The notes: generated from the sequence alone by a model not told the origin. A stretch of 64,000 nucleotides of DNA from Glandiceps talaboti (GCF_964340395.1 NC_135563.1:9331575-9395574); one strand, 5' to 3'. Shown: positions 21,700-35,078, numbered from the stretch's first letter. Program-made: numbers and translations.

Positions 21700-24034
21700 A
21701 GGGGTAGACCATTCGATATCCGGGGGGGGGGGGGGGCTTGCAAGATTGGTGGAGAGTCATTATTTTTTTCCCCACCTGCTTGCCTGAGAACTATTTTTTT
21801 TCTCTCCTTCGCCTATACTGGCAACATTTTTTTCTTTGCTTCTTTGAGATATCCGGATGTTTTTTTTACGTCAACGTTGAACACCTACATTTGTTGCCAC
21901 AATTTTCTGTTTGGTTTTCACACAGGGTAATACAGAGAGTAAAAAGATGCTGTTCTATCACACACAGATTTTATTTAGAAAACTACATATTTCATACATG
22001 TTTTATTTTCAATTAAATAAACATCATTGACAGTTTTTATGCCATGGTATGATGACACACTGAAAATACAAATCAGAAACTTGATTGGTGAGCTCAGACA
22101 TTCAGATAGACTGGTCAGTTTCTCCAGCTTGGGGAGATGGGGGGGGGGATATCAGTGTTTTTTCCATTGGGCCAACAAAAAGTCACTGACCCCGTGAATA
22201 AAGTTTCATAGCATCTGACAGTAAGCTGTAGAGGGAAGAGCTTTGAGACTGTGATATGTCTACCTCTTGTGTGAGTGTGTGTGAATGGGGGGGGGGGGTT
22301 CTAGGTCTCCCTCTAGAAGGCCTGGAGGATTTTTACTTCTAAAGGCAATGGTTAGGCTATTCACAGACACTTTCAGACAATAATTTACAAACTTTACAAG
22401 ACAGCTCTAACATGTAAAAAGCAACTACGTGAGGTTGAAACATTTTTGAAATAAAGTTTCATAGCATCTTGACACTAAGAGTTGGAGGAAAGAACTTTGA
22501 TTTGAGACTGGAACATGTCTACGTCGTATGGGGGGTTCTAGGGGTCTCGCCCTAAAAGCCCTGGAGGTTTCTACTTCTAAAGGTAATGTTTAGGCTATTC
22601 ACAGACACTTTCAGACAATAATTTGCAAGCTTTACAAGACAGCTCTAACATGTAAAAAAAGCAACTACATAAGGTTGAAACATTTTTAAAATAAAGTTTC
22701 ATAGCATCTTGACAGTAAGAGGTGGATGAAAGAACTGTGATTTTAAACTGGAACATGTCTACCTCTTATGTGGGAGGGGGGTTCTAGGGGGTGTCCCCCT
22801 AGAAGCCCTGGAGGATTTTTACTCTTAAAGCCAATTTCCAGGCTATTAACAGATACGTTCAGACAATAATTTGCAAGCTCTACAAGACAGCTCTAACAAT
22901 TGTAAAAAGCAACTACACATGGTTGAAATATTTTTGAAATAAAGTTTCATAGCATCTTGACAGTAAGAGGTGGAGGGAAGAACTTTGATTTGAGGCTTGG
23001 ACATGTCTACCTCTTATGGGGGGGGGGGTCCTAGGGGTCTCCCCTAGAAGCTTTTCAAGTTGTTTAAAACAATTTTGATGAATCTTATTGTTGGTTTAAC
23101 GAATGAGTGGCCTTTGGGGTGATGGAGTCCAAGGGGTCCCCCCTGCCAGATATGTATTTTTTGTTTCTATTTAGGAAATGTTTAGGTTATTCATAGCCTC
23201 TGAGATATGTATTGCCAAGCATCGAAAAGCTAAAGTAAGTATAACCTTTTTAAATATGTTTTCCATGTTATAAAAGTGGGCCTGTAACATTGGTATAGGG
23301 GGCATTGATATTGCATGTATAGTAAAGTTACTGATGTGTGAGAGCACTTTAGGAGGTCACACCTAGTGTACAATAGAAACTTGAATTTGAGTTGTGGTGT
23401 CGATACATGTAGTGTCTGCAATAGGAAGTATATCATCCCTCTGACAAATTCATACTGAAGAGATTAGAACAATTTAGGTTAAGTTCTTTTATAAACTATT
23501 CAATAGTATGCAGATTACCATTACAAAACCTTCAAGTTCACTTTTGCCCCAAAGTGCAAGATAAGTGAAGCACTGAATGTGAAACAGCCAAACTCTTACA
23601 TGGCATGTTCTGTAACGAGTGTGGTAGCTAGGTAATACATGTATTATATGTATAATTTTAAGTATAGTTATGTTTGAACCCTTACATGAAGTAATATTTA
23701 AACCATTTATGAAAGAAACAGAGACAAGAACAAATATATATATATGTACCACAGGCTAACGAAACTGACTGGTCCCTGACATGTGTTTGAAACTGTTTGT
23801 CATGATTTGACAAGTGTCCTGGTTGGAGAGGTACGAGCAGGTTGAACAGTATACTCGAACCTGTGCATCATTTCCTTGCCAAGACATTTTTTTTTCTAGC
23901 AGCAGCAGTGGCCCATCTTTTTTTTTCCATCACCCACTCATATCCGGATTTTTTTAAAGCAAATCCACTTGGCATCTTTTTTCCCCCAAAATCTTCCAAG
24001 CCCCCCCCCCCCGGATATCAAATGGTCCACCCCT
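21700..24034. mobile_element. 2.3-kb inverted-repeat element with G-tract ends
   Basis: Left end AGGGGTAGACCATTCGATAT then CC, G15 and CTTGCAAGATT. The right end is its inverse (AATCTTCCAAG, C12, GGATATCAAATGGTCCACCCCT). Inside each end are T-run spacers and an ATCCGGAT motif. The interior carries the ~245-bp tandem array at 22198-23050. No transposase frame is visible, so it is non-autonomous; superfamily undetermined. No clear target duplication. Confidence 0.7.
22198..23050. repeat. ~245-bp tandem repeat array
   Basis: About 3.5 copies starting at 22198, 22451, 22691 and 22939. Each has ATAAAGTTTCATAGCATCTT, a G-run with GGTTCTAGG, AGAAGCCCTGGAGGATTTTT and CAAGACAGCTCTAACA. It sits in the middle of the inverted-repeat element at 21700-24034. 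Confidence 0.9.
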
Positions 24035-24231
24035 AAAGTAAATTTGAGGTATAAAACATTTGGTGCAGTACAACGTTTTTTTAAATTTATTTTGTAAGTT
24101 TTATAGATGTGTTGTTATCATGGGTGTGTATCATATCATATCATATCATATATCATATCATAATAACAGCTGGGTAAGGCTAAGAGCCTATAAACTGGTC
24201 CGCAAAACAAATTAAATTAAAATAGTGTTAA

Positions 24232-24712
24232 TCCATGTCCTTATGGCTGTAGTGAGAAGTCAATGTTCGTGGAATATTTCCAGTGTTCCCAGAGAGAGTC
24301 TAGATTGTTCTTAAAAACAGTTAATTGAATTTGATGTGACAAGCGAAGGAGGCAAACTATTCCATGTGTTGATGACTCTGTTTCCGAAGAAGTGAGCACG
24401 CACAGATTTGGAAAATCCAAATTTCTTAAGTTTCAATGGATGACCTCTCGTGACCCCAGTAGTGTCAAGTTGTAATAAAGGGTGATTTGTGTTATATTTT
24501 CCATAAGTGTATTTCCATAATTCTATCACGTCTTTCCTGGCCCTCCTGTATGCCATACTGTGTAAATCAAGGTGTGCAAGGCGGTCTTAATCTAAATTCC
24601 GCAATTTAGCAAGTAACTTGGTAGCTCTCCTTTGTACACTTTCAATTAAATTGACGTCTTTAATGAATCTGGGTGACCATACTATGACCGACATATCAGA
24701 CCTAAGATCTGG
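24232..24712 (-). mobile_element. LINE fragment: C-terminal tail of a non-LTR reverse transcriptase
   Basis: The minus strand encodes the family's typical C-terminal text in order: VWSPRFIKDVNLIESVQRRA, YRRARKDVIELWKYTYGKY, TRGHPLKLKKFG and NRVINTWNSLPPSLV, then DSLWEHWK and a stop. This is CR1/L2-like. It has one in-frame stop (after LAKLRNLD) and a one-base frame change near NSINCF, so it is a 5'-truncated dead copy. It sits between OAT and MOXD1 copy B. Confidence 0.9.
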
Positions 24713-25983
24713 TTTGCGTTGTTGACCTGTTTCTCCACAGGAGTATCAATTTTTTTCCTTCCGTAAGGAAGGAGATCCTTTAGGGCAGAAATGTCTGTGT
24801 GTGTGTTTGTGTGTATATGTATATATGTGCGTAAAGAAGCCAGGGTCGCAAATCCTAACCACGAGTAATCCCTGGGGCAACAACTGTCAGTCGGGGCAAT
24901 GTGCTTTTTTTTACTCTGACACCTATCTGACCTTGAAACACAATGGGCTAGCAAAATATGACATCAATGTTTTGATGACAACTACTGTTGCTCTTACTGG
25001 CACTGATAATACATGCAGCGGTATATCCACATATACAAAGCCTCCCCGAATGACAGAAATTGAGAAAGTGATAGAGATAGTGATAGTGGACCCCGTCCAA
25101 GCGGTAATAACTTATCATACATATTGGTCTGCATATACCTACATGGTTAAAACTAATGGTATTTGTTAATGTGAATGTCAGACCATCAGCCTTGCAACTG
25201 AAAACACTCTCTCAGTTCTTTTGTAAATCCTAACCACGAGTAAGATCAAATTAAGAAACCATAAACATGCACTTGGCCAAGAAAGGTCATGATGTGTTTT
25301 CAGCCTACCTGTTTTGGCGCCAAAGGTCGCTGACCTTACTATGATGTTAACGTTTGTGCACGCACGTAAAGAGGACAAAGAGCACAGCAGCGCCAGCCAT
25401 GATATGCATACTAACAACACACGGGATGACGTAAACTCATATATGCATGTAATAGAGGTCTGTATCGGTACGTCTCATTGCGTCTGGGATGGTCTAAGTC
25501 TGAGTCGGTCCTAGCTCGCGTACTATAAGCTATTCAAAGTTGTTTCGCGAATGATTGAGGACGTTATCAGCCGGAATCTCTGGAGAAAGTTCCAATGCAG
25601 CGTTCCAATATGGTTTAATCATGAGGCCTACATATGCATAATTTCGTGATATACATACAATTTCTTTCCGAGCTCACATCCATTTTTATAGAGAGGTATT
25701 TCACTAACTGTTCATTTTGAAAAAAAAACACAGACACTTCAAGAAGAAGTGTTTAGCTGGTACGCTGTTGATGATATTACAGTTACATGTGATAACAGAC
25801 AAGTTTTTTACTTGTCTGTGGTTCAATGCAAATATGCTTGATTGCTGGCAATGAGTAACAATTTTAGTGTCGTTAATAATGCAACTCAGGAATAAGTCTC
25901 GATCAAACCTTTGTCTCTGTCGAGATAATTATTCCGATAAAATGACAGTTGAATGCTATAGCGCATGTGGAAACAGGTAGACT
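24713..25983. other. Spacer, no gene recognised
   Basis: It holds a short palindrome CCTTCCGTAAGG near 24758, a TG-rich run near 24797-24830, and the 19-bp text AATCCTAACCACGAGTAA repeated at about 24850 and 25225. I see no exon-like signal. Confidence 0.5.
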
Positions 25984-26971
25984 AAGGGAGCCCTCATTAT
26001 TTACGACCTGGGGTGGGGGTCGGAGGAATTTAGGGGTGTCACTCAAAAACTGGAGAGTGAAAGGGGGGTTACCCAAAAATTGGGGAGTGAAAGGGAGAAG
26101 GGGGGGGGGGCTACTCAAAATTTTACATGTTAAAATAGCACCAGAAAGCATTCTTTTAGTCCTTGAAATTCAAAAATCTCCGGGACGGGAGGGGGAAGCC
26201 CGCTACCGTACCCATCCCCGCTTGGCTCCCTCAATCTTTGATTGAACTAATACCACCTAATTTCAAATTTTACCTATGGTTCTACTTTTGGAATAAGCTG
26301 CATTCATTGTTACCCTTTCCTCTTGAAATATGCAACATCCATAACGTTATAAGGAAATTCAAATTCAACTTAATAAAAAGTTTGATATTGTATGTATGTA
26401 TGTATGTATGTATGTATGTATGTGGTACACAGGGAACCTTGCACACCCTTGTAACATTAACATGCCTAGGACAGGGTTGTGCACATAGCTGTACCAGCTC
26501 AGTGGACAATATCCCTGTAACAGCTTTGGCCAACACACTAGATGTAACATACCTGGATTTGACAGATGTGTAACTGATATGTCAATACAATGTAACATGA
26601 AAAATAGCAATGCAGCATAGGTTTTTTACTACATCCATGTACAAGAGTTTATCACCACAGCCATATACCAGCTATGTTAGCATAATTGTAACATAGGTAT
26701 TTCCCACAGCCATGTACCAGCTATATGTGAGCAATGCTTGTCAGATATGAACAAAGGGATTGCTACAGGGTTTTATTCCATCCATAGCTGTTACATGTAT
26801 GTGCACAAATGTGTGCTAGGTATGCAATACACAGCTATGGTGTCAAGGAAGGGTGGGGGGTTACGAAAAAACTTTCAAGCCAAGTAGGGGTCACTCAAAT
26901 GTTGTGGATTTTCGAAGCAATTCCTCCACCCATCCCCCAGCAGGTCGTAAATAATGAATGAAATAATCCCT
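25984..26971. mobile_element. ~1-kb inverted-repeat element, AAGGGAG family
   Basis: Left end AAGGGAGCCCTCATTATTTA then CGACCTGGGGTGGGGG. The right end is the inverse (CCCCCAGCAGGTCGTAAATAATGA ... CCCT). Inside are G-rich repeats of a GTTACCCAAAAATTGGGGAG type. A (TATG)n run lies at 26389-26421. A shorter relative is at 53241-53554. No transposase frame is seen. Confidence 0.65.
26389..26421. repeat. (TATG)n microsatellite
   Basis: Eight units inside the inverted-repeat element at 25984-26971. Confidence 0.95.
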
Positions 26972-27945
26972 AAATCCAATGTGTGCTTCTACTTTCGAAA
27001 AACGATGTACAAAAAGTCAAAGAACATACGTCGATCGTCAAGGGCAAAGTCAAGTTTCAGTGGACGCGTTTGGAGAATATTTTTTCCAAAATGATTTATA
27101 AAATCAGATCATCCGGCGATCGGGTTAATCAAGACAAGTGAAAAATGAAGTGATTGGACTTGAAGGCTAAAATAATGCATGTTATAGTAACAGAAATATC
27201 GAAATCCAAATAAATAATATCCACAAATATAGACCTATAAGGGGATATAGCGGTCAGGGATTGAATTCGACTACTTTTCTGGTATACTTTGCGAGACGAT
27301 ATACAATTCAATCCGGTAGACGAAAGATATGACAGAGATGATATAGAATTGTGTACGGATGCTCTGAAACATCACAGGTGAGAATCGTCAAGTCTTGATA
27401 CAATTGCTGTGGTTATATATATATATATATATATATATGTAATATGTCTATATTGGAGTAAACAGTGCTCAATACATATGTATTATGTATGTAGAGCGGT
27501 ATTTATATATGATATACATTGATTTTTCACGTAGGAAGCCATGATAAATTGTTTTATGAAATAAAAATCCAAAATAAATACCAAATCGTCATCCTTATGG
27601 CCACCTTAAACCATAATATATGATAGATGATAGATGATGTGGGTGGGTATAGTGAGCGTGAAATTCAAACGACTCAGCTCAGGTTTATAAACAGTCTAGA
27701 GCTTATTTCTCTCAATGTGGTTTATTAATACACTGATTGGAAAGATGTTGCTTAATTATCTATGTTTTTGTTACAATGTTGATTTGATTTTTTTGTTCAG
27801 GTTTGCTCTTTTCACACTTTTGATCAGTGCATCTGAATTGCAATTATCATTTCTGATGTAATTATTTTCAAAGCGAAAATCTATGAAACAATATTTGACA
27901 AGTTTTCAATGTTTGATTTGATTAGAAAAGTAATTGTAATGGTAA
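26972..27945. other. Spacer 3' of MOXD1 copy B
   Basis: No gene seen. It includes a (TA)n run near 27414-27440. The minus-strand AATAAA at 27721-27726, ~220 nt past the copy B stop codon, is a possible poly(A) signal. Confidence 0.5.
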
Positions 27946-29421
27946 CTATAACAGATAGAGGGCGCTAACAAGTATGGTAAGGATGACTGCTATGCCAAGC
28001 TTCAGAGTTGTAGCAGCTGATTCTGATACACAAATACTCTCTGGTTCAGGCAATGGCGGGAGTGGTTCTTGTAACAAAGTAAGGTTGAATAATTCCTGTG
28101 GAGATAAGAATATAATCAAATAGAGTAAGTGCTACTGATGAAGTACAGTACGTTTCATGTTAGCGTTGACTGACCAAGCAAGAACCAATAAGAAACTTAA
28201 CTTGACTCTACACATTAAGACAGTGAGATCGTAATTTCTTGCAACATTTCGTCTAAATGAAATAATCATTTAGACATTCTGTAACTAGACGCAGACACGT
28301 GGGCGCCAATGTTTTGACGTCACCATTTCATATCTACACGGTGGCGTGTTTATTCAAACAAAATGTTGCAATGTTCATTCAATCTTGCTATCTTCGAAGT
28401 GTAGCATTTACAGTTTGTTATTGATTTCTGCACGGTTGTCTCAAACAGCGCAAATGAACGCTATCATAAAACGGGTTGTAGGATTACGGTAAATAGTGTA
28501 CTAGAAAAAACAATGCTGCAAAATGTCCAATATTCGGATTATGATGAATGACTAATACATACATTCGCAAACTTTGCAATGGCTCTTAATTACCCAAGCC
28601 AAATTTCAGGTCAATCTTTGTAGTGGTTCACGTAGGACACTTTATTTTCCTTAGGTTCAAGTGCTCACGTTATAAATTTCTTTACTTGAAATAGTCATAA
28701 ATAACATGACTCCGGTTTCAGTTTAAGTGACAACGTTATTAGTTCTAATTAGTCAACAGTAGATTCTATCAAAATCTTAACTATATAGATGCAGTGGACC
28801 GTCTGTTTTAAAAAAGTAATGTATCAAAGGTACTTACAGTCTTTCCATCTGTGCCACCAAACTCACAATAATACGTGAACCCTGCATGGTAGCTGGCCAT
28901 CACAGCATCCATTTGAGTCTCAGTCCAGGCAAGTGAGGCTAGGTATTCATCTAGTCGTTGACCAGCATATTCCTCGGGTGATATAATTGTCGGTATGAAG
29001 GTTCTAGAAGATGGGAAAAGAAATGATATAACGTAATTGATTAAAAGTCGTTTGAGCCTCTGAAATAAAAAATCGTGAACGTCTTATGTGATTTCATTTA
29101 AGACAGCTTGATATCATTCTCAGTTAAGATAAAGAAAACATCAGAAAGTACTTACTCATAGTTCAATCTTACATCAAGGATATTCGCTCCTGTCAGAGAA
29201 GCAACTATTACTTCCATGAAAGGAAGGCTTCCACAGTTGGACAGTGTCTTGCGGGGATAATAATACATGAAATGAAGACACATCTCCTCCTTAGTACCAA
29301 GGCCGCCCTATGACGAACAACGAAAATAATAATTGATACAATGCTGTCACTCTTATCTGGGTCAATAGCTTCACAAGATATGGCCTTTTTATATTTTATT
29401 TTCCTTAAATCTGAGCAAGAC

Positions 29422-29452
<31 letters not shown>

Positions 29453-31292
29453 TGTATGTATGTATGTATGTATGTATGTTTTTACAAGTAATCATTGGGC
29501 ATAGTGCGTACGATTATATCTTGCCGCCAATGGCAAAGGAATGTTTATTCGAATGTTATGACGTCAGAATTTAATTAGATTGACTTACATATGTAACACC
29601 GGATCTACCCTTTGTGTTGTACATACACTGCGTCACCAATTCATCGCCCTGGGGGGGGGGGAAGAATATTTATAACATATGTACAATAACAGAGTAGAAA
29701 ACGATTTCTACATCTAGAAATGATAGTGTACAATAAATAAAGTATGTCTTAACATATATAATATTGAGATATAGTTTATGATCACATATATTTCAGTTTA
29801 GACTGTCGACAGTCGTTTGTGCCTGTTTTGCTACGTTTCATCTAAAACAAAGTCGTCGCCTCGCTCCATAGCATATTAATACTAATGCGTACTGATGGGA
29901 ACTGTGAGTGCCGAAAGCCTCAGCGGCACTCACTCTTCAATCAGTACGCGGTTATAGCATTAGTAATAGTATGGCTCCGGATTGGAGCGAGGCGACGACT
30001 TTGTTTTAGATAAAACGTAGCAAAAAAGGCACGAACGACTGTCGACAGTCTAATTTCAGTTGTTTAGTGTTGTTTAGTGCTAACAGTAATTTCGAAAGAA
30101 CGCAAGATAATGATTATAGTACGCTTGCTAGATTATGCGCAGTTGACACATTTTTTTCATATATACCCTCATGATAGGCCTTGTTATGTGCCAAAGTCTG
30201 CAACAGTTAAGGAAACTGTTCCAACGAATTACTGCTATAGTAAGTTTAAATACATGCACAATTGCAGTTACTAAATTTTAGCACACTTGTACAATATAAG
30301 CTGATGGTCGATGGCCCTGAACGTGAATAGATACTCATAGCGCGTGCAGGAAAGGACTGTGGTACTCGGCAGACAGGCAATTAAGAATTGTTCTTATATT
30401 CATTTCTACGATGTAACAATATAATTATGCTAAGTAATACCTGAGATAGCGACCACGTGATAGTTGTCTGTACTTACAGAGCGTATGGTAGCTGGTTCTT
30501 TTAGGTATCTCATTTCCTGGTAGTTAAAGTCGTACGTGTCGTCAACGGCAATTATTGGTAGTTCTACTCCATCCCGGAAGTGGCGAGTTTTCAGCTCAAC
30601 TCCAGCCAGATGAGAATGCAGTACAGATGCAAATACAGTAATCTCTGAGTCAGCAAGAGTCTGTGAAGTCACGATATGTGTGTAGTAGTGGTAAGTGTTA
30701 GTTGATGAATAAGGGAATCTTTTGTAATTACATGGGGGAGGGACGACGATTTTGGCGGTGGGGGAGGGGGCATATTTTACAGATGGAATTAGAGACTTAC
30801 TTTGATTTTATATTTTACTCTTTATCATAAAAGCTTAGCATTTGGGTGTTTGAGACATACACAATTTTACACGTTTGAGACATACGGGTCTTGTCGTAAA
30901 TACTTAGCCGACTGAGCTGTCTTAGTATGTTTATGATAATAATACCGCTTGTCATTTACTGACTGAAATCTACCTTATACAATTAATTTAGTCTGACTTA
31001 AGTTACACAAAGGAATTCATACACTTGGATGTCCACAGCTGTACATACTTCTGGTGAACAAATCATGTTTTAGTTGTAAACTAAACTTGATACCCACTTT
31101 GCTAAGGCATTCTTTAGGACAGTGTCCATTGGTGACAAAATCAGTGGCTCCTGGAGGTATGAAGTGTCCTAGGGTCACTAAATTCCCAATCTCCATTACA
31201 GCGGCATCGTTGTCACGTAACACAGGTGTGTAATATATACGAATACCAGACGAGTCTATAAACGCTGAAAGATTATTTAAGAATAATAGAAG

Positions 31293-31376
<84 letters not shown>

Positions 31377-33818
31377 GTCAGTCTAACTATCTAGATATCT
31401 ATCCATCTATCTATATATGTATATATCTGTCTGTTTGTCTGTCTGTTTGTCTGTCCATCCGTCCGTCTGTCTGTCGCTAAGTGTAAGGCTTACATCTTAA
31501 AGTTAGCATAATACGTAGCGTGTCTAGCCATAAATTGTAGACAGACGTCTATCATTATACTCGTAATAGACACATTTACGAAATGTTTACCCTCTAAAAA
31601 AATGTTTAGTTTTCTTCCCGCCATCACAAAAAGTAACAGCACGGTCCTAAGTCCTACATGAGCTGGACAGGATACGACACACTTAAGTTATCAGTCTTAT
31701 TTGTTGGTTGTTGAACTCCATGTAAACCAAACCTAGCTATAAAAATCTGAGATATAAACTCTATACTTACTATCCCTAAAGTCAGGATTATCATAATGTG
31801 TCTCCATCAACACGAAATCAGGATCACCATTCTCTAAATCTCCCAAGGAAAACCCAGCTTCTTCTGGAAGGTAGAATGCCTGTATAATATGTGGTTGAAG
31901 GGGACAGGGTTAAAAAGAATGTAACTACACATATTCTTACAAGTTCAAAATCCTTGCAGCAGCCTTGATGAATTAATCATAATGTTTTTTATTAAATAAA
32001 TAGATAAATGTGACAAAGAAGAACTCACCTCCCCTCCAATGGCCCATGATATAATGACTGACGTACACTCAGTCAAGTTACCAGCCATGTTAGGTGAGTA
32101 GCACTCATGACCGTAACCATGTAAATCGTCGTCTACTTTGTGGTGGCACTGATAGATTAAGATGTGGTGGACCAGTGCTTCATGGCCAGGTTGGACTACA
32201 GGTTCATACTATAATAATGGAAAGTAGGAAAGACCTTTGAAAGACATAAATATTTGTTTTGTGATGTTGTAAAAGTTACAGCAAATATAATTAAAAGGGA
32301 CCAAACAACATATGTTCTCTTGTACTTCGACCACATCGACTGTATTGATTGGTCAACCATAAACCCGTTTCCAGACGTACAAATCACACGAATACATACA
32401 TACATACATACATACATACATACATACATACATACATACATACATACATACTATTAGTATACCTTCTATCCGTCCGTCCGTCCGTCCGTTCGCCTATCGA
32501 TGATCTATATATAAAATACAACCTTACCTTTATCATATGATGCTTTGAATTGAGTTTTGGCATTTTGAAGGCTTGACACCAATATGTTGTGTCCTTGTCG
32601 TGAGGTACGCTAATCTGACAGAGTAAGCAAAGATTAAAATAAATATTCGCGATAACGCAACTGACTCTCCCAGACTATTTCTGTTGTACAAATAACCCCC
32701 ACCAAGTCTAGTAACCTAATATTCAATATGGGTAAGAACTATTTATTTGCGCATATATCTTTCGGAAGTCGAAGTGGCGTTACGTGATGAAACCCATTGC
32801 GTTCATCATCTCCAGCCATCATAGGCATGCGCAGTTGTTGTCCTTTGTTAATTTCACCCTAGTCCTCAGCCTGTATGAGTTATACTATCATATATGACGT
32901 TTTGTCTATCAAACACTCACATTTGGGTTCATGAATTCAAAAGTCAGCAAGTCATCTCCTGTTGGCATCTCCGGCAATACAGGACTAACACCACGCAGGT
33001 GAACACTACGACTACCACGTTGACCTGTGCCGTGGTAAGCCAGTCCAGTTTCTGATACTGGGTCGTCTGGGTGGTAGGAGTAAATGAGTCGTAGTGTGCC
33101 TTCCTGGAATAGGGAATCGTATTAATACATCTTTAATATGCTTACAACAATATACTATAGAGCATTCGTATGGAAAATTTGCATAATATCGGTGAGGAAA
33201 CAGCAATGTGATTAGGATGAAATTCTGAATATCATATATGAAAATTTTGTGACGAACTTGGATATCTATGCCAATTTCCCAATGATAGTTGCTGAATTAC
33301 AAGTAGGTTATATTGTTGTCACATCTATTAAACACACTACAAAGGTTATAACGGTGACTCTCCCAAAAAACATCAAAGCATATCAAAGTGACCGACGCCT
33401 ATTTTCTATGTTGAGTTTAGATAATAGGCATCTATGTGTGCATTATTTCATTTGATAAAACAGACCATTCCGTGCTAAGCACTGTGTTATACTATTTATG
33501 GCATCCTTGATGCTTTTTACTTATGTATGATATTTACATATCTCATGTAAACGGATTATGTATGTTTAATAGTTATACTTACTGTTACAACTCTATCGTC
33601 AGGGTCACAGGTCTCAAACTGTCTTGAGAAAGTTAATATGGTATGAGTGTCTGTTTCCATTCCTCCAATAAGTTCATAATCCTGGCTGTTGTCAATGCTG
33701 GGTTCAGAGTTGGAAGTTGCAAATCGGTCCTTGAAAAAGGAGACAGTTGGAAAAGTGAATATTATACTCACCCAATAGCACCGAAATCCCATCCTCTCTC
33801 TTTCTCTGAATATCTGCA

Positions 33819-33916
<98 letters not shown>

Positions 33917-35078
33917 TGTCTGTCTGTCTGTCTGTCTAAATCTCTCTCCTCCCTCCCTCTCCCCTCCTTACTTGTAGATAATTAACATATTGCATGTACC
34001 AGATGCAACAGCAGAAAAAATACCATTCAAGAAAGAAAAACTGTTTAATCATTGACATTAAACTTGAAGTCACGTGACTGGGTGTGCTTTTATGACTCAT
34101 GCGCACACAACCTTTCAGTTACGAAACACTTGGATTTATGACGCCTACAACTTGTCACGATCATATCCTGTATATATGATCATATCCTGTAATGATACAA
34201 CACTAATATTTTTGAATGAAACTAATTGCAAAATTTATTGAAATAGGACTAAACCAATATCATTTTGAGACTTCGCATTTCACGCATGTTTAGAACCCGG
34301 TATAAGAACCCGGTGAAAGATTAGTTACAAACTGAATGGTAAACGTCTTATTAACTGCAGCACCTATAGCGGTACGCGCCGTCTCTTTTTATTAGCAAAC
34401 CCCACGAGAAAATAAAATGTAAAACGAAAAATGTTTGATAATACAAAATAAAATATATTTTAAAAAAAAAGAATAAAAAAGTTTTACAAATAAAAAACAA
34501 CGCTGCAATTATTGCAGCTCTTGATTTCGTCTCACACTAAAACTACCGGTACCGCCACAGGTATTCGAATCAATCTGTATGGTTTTTAAAAAAAAATGTG
34601 TATAGTAAATAAATTTGTATAGTAAATTTTGTTCGAAAAGACAATCCATAGTGAAATGTTGGTATTTACTATACATATTTTTTTTAAATCATACAGATTG
34701 ATTCGTGTACCGCCAGTAGTCTGAATGTGCACCAACAGATGTATGGAATTTATTTTCACACGTAGATAAAGTTTTTCTTACCGTAAAAAACACTTCTCCG
34801 TCTTTTACCCAACCTATGACTATATCAGCATTGGCCATGCCACCATTAGGAGAGATACCAAAGCCAACATACCCTAGTGTTTCAACATGTATCTCAAAAG
34901 TTATCGCAGTGTCGCTTAATTTCCAGTAGAGATGGAATTTCCCAAATTCGTCCAAAATGGCATTGTGGGTGTAGTCATTGGTGTTCGTCTTTGACTTATT
35001 ATCTAGGGTAGAGGCAGATACGTTGAAGGAGCAAAATGCTGCGATAATCAACGCGAATGTATGTAACGTTGGCGACAT
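27946..35078 (-). CDS. MOXD1: DBH-like monooxygenase (MOXD1-like), copy B, complete
   Basis: Twelve coding exons with GT-AG borders: 34782-35078, 33583-33729, 32921-33103, 32528-32614, 32029-32208, 31771-31879, 31098-31264, 30478-30660, 29589-29648, 29156-29307, 28838-29003 and 27946-28095. They encode 626 aa (human MOXD1 613). Introns are phase 0 except after exon 6 (phase 1) and exon 10 (phase 2). In order there is a signal peptide (~5-23), a DOMON domain (~38-148), and the N- and C-terminal copper monooxygenase domains. All six expected copper ligands are present: His252/His253 (VHHILIY), His326 (THYDNP), His405/His407 (LHSHLAG) and Met480 (EEMC). The last exon ends in a hydrophobic segment (LKLGIAVILTILVSALYLL), so the protein is probably membrane-anchored in the secretory pathway. 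Substrate unknown; DBH-type hydroxylation is inferred from the ligand set. Confidence 0.96.
28138..28465. repeat. Diverged interspersed repeat, copy 1
   Basis: It shares an ordered series of blocks with 37072-37420: ACAGTACGTTTCATGTTAG, AACCAATAAGAAAC, TTTCTTGCAACAT and CGTCTAAATGAAAT, then GGCGCC and further weaker matches. It lies in intron 11 of MOXD1 copy B. Family unknown, no coding frame. Confidence 0.6.
29422..29479. repeat. (TATG)n microsatellite
   Basis: About 14 units in the MOXD1 copy B intron between exons 9 and 10. Confidence 0.95.
29801..30050. mobile_element. 250-bp near-perfect palindromic MITE
   Basis: Both ends read GACTGTCGACAGTCGTT inward and are flanked by TA (29799-29800 and 30051-30052). 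The arms pair over ~120 bp, with very few differences in the outer ~67 bp (shared core AACAAAGTCGTCGCCTCGCT). It lies in intron 8 of MOXD1 copy B. It is a TA-target foldback MITE, apparently young. Confidence 0.85.
31296..31370. repeat. (AT)n microsatellite
   Basis: About 37 AT units in intron 6 of MOXD1 copy B, followed by an imperfect CTGT run at about 31425-31474. Confidence 0.97.
32390..32450. repeat. (CATA)n microsatellite
   Basis: About 15 units in the intron between exons 4 and 5 of MOXD1 copy B, followed by a short CCGT run at 32469-32490. Confidence 0.97.
33820..33937. repeat. (CTGT)n/(CTGC)n compound microsatellite
   Basis: Blocks of CTGT, then about ten CTGC, then CTGT again, in intron 1 of MOXD1 copy B. 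The clean block borders suggest one point mutation that was then amplified. Confidence 0.97.
34566..34705. mobile_element. 140-bp foldback MITE
   Basis: Inverted arms starting CGAATCAATCTGTATGGTTT and its near-exact inverse, continuing through an A/T run to GTATAGTAAATA. It lies in intron 1 of MOXD1 copy B, ~76 bp from the exon 1 donor. Confidence 0.75.
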
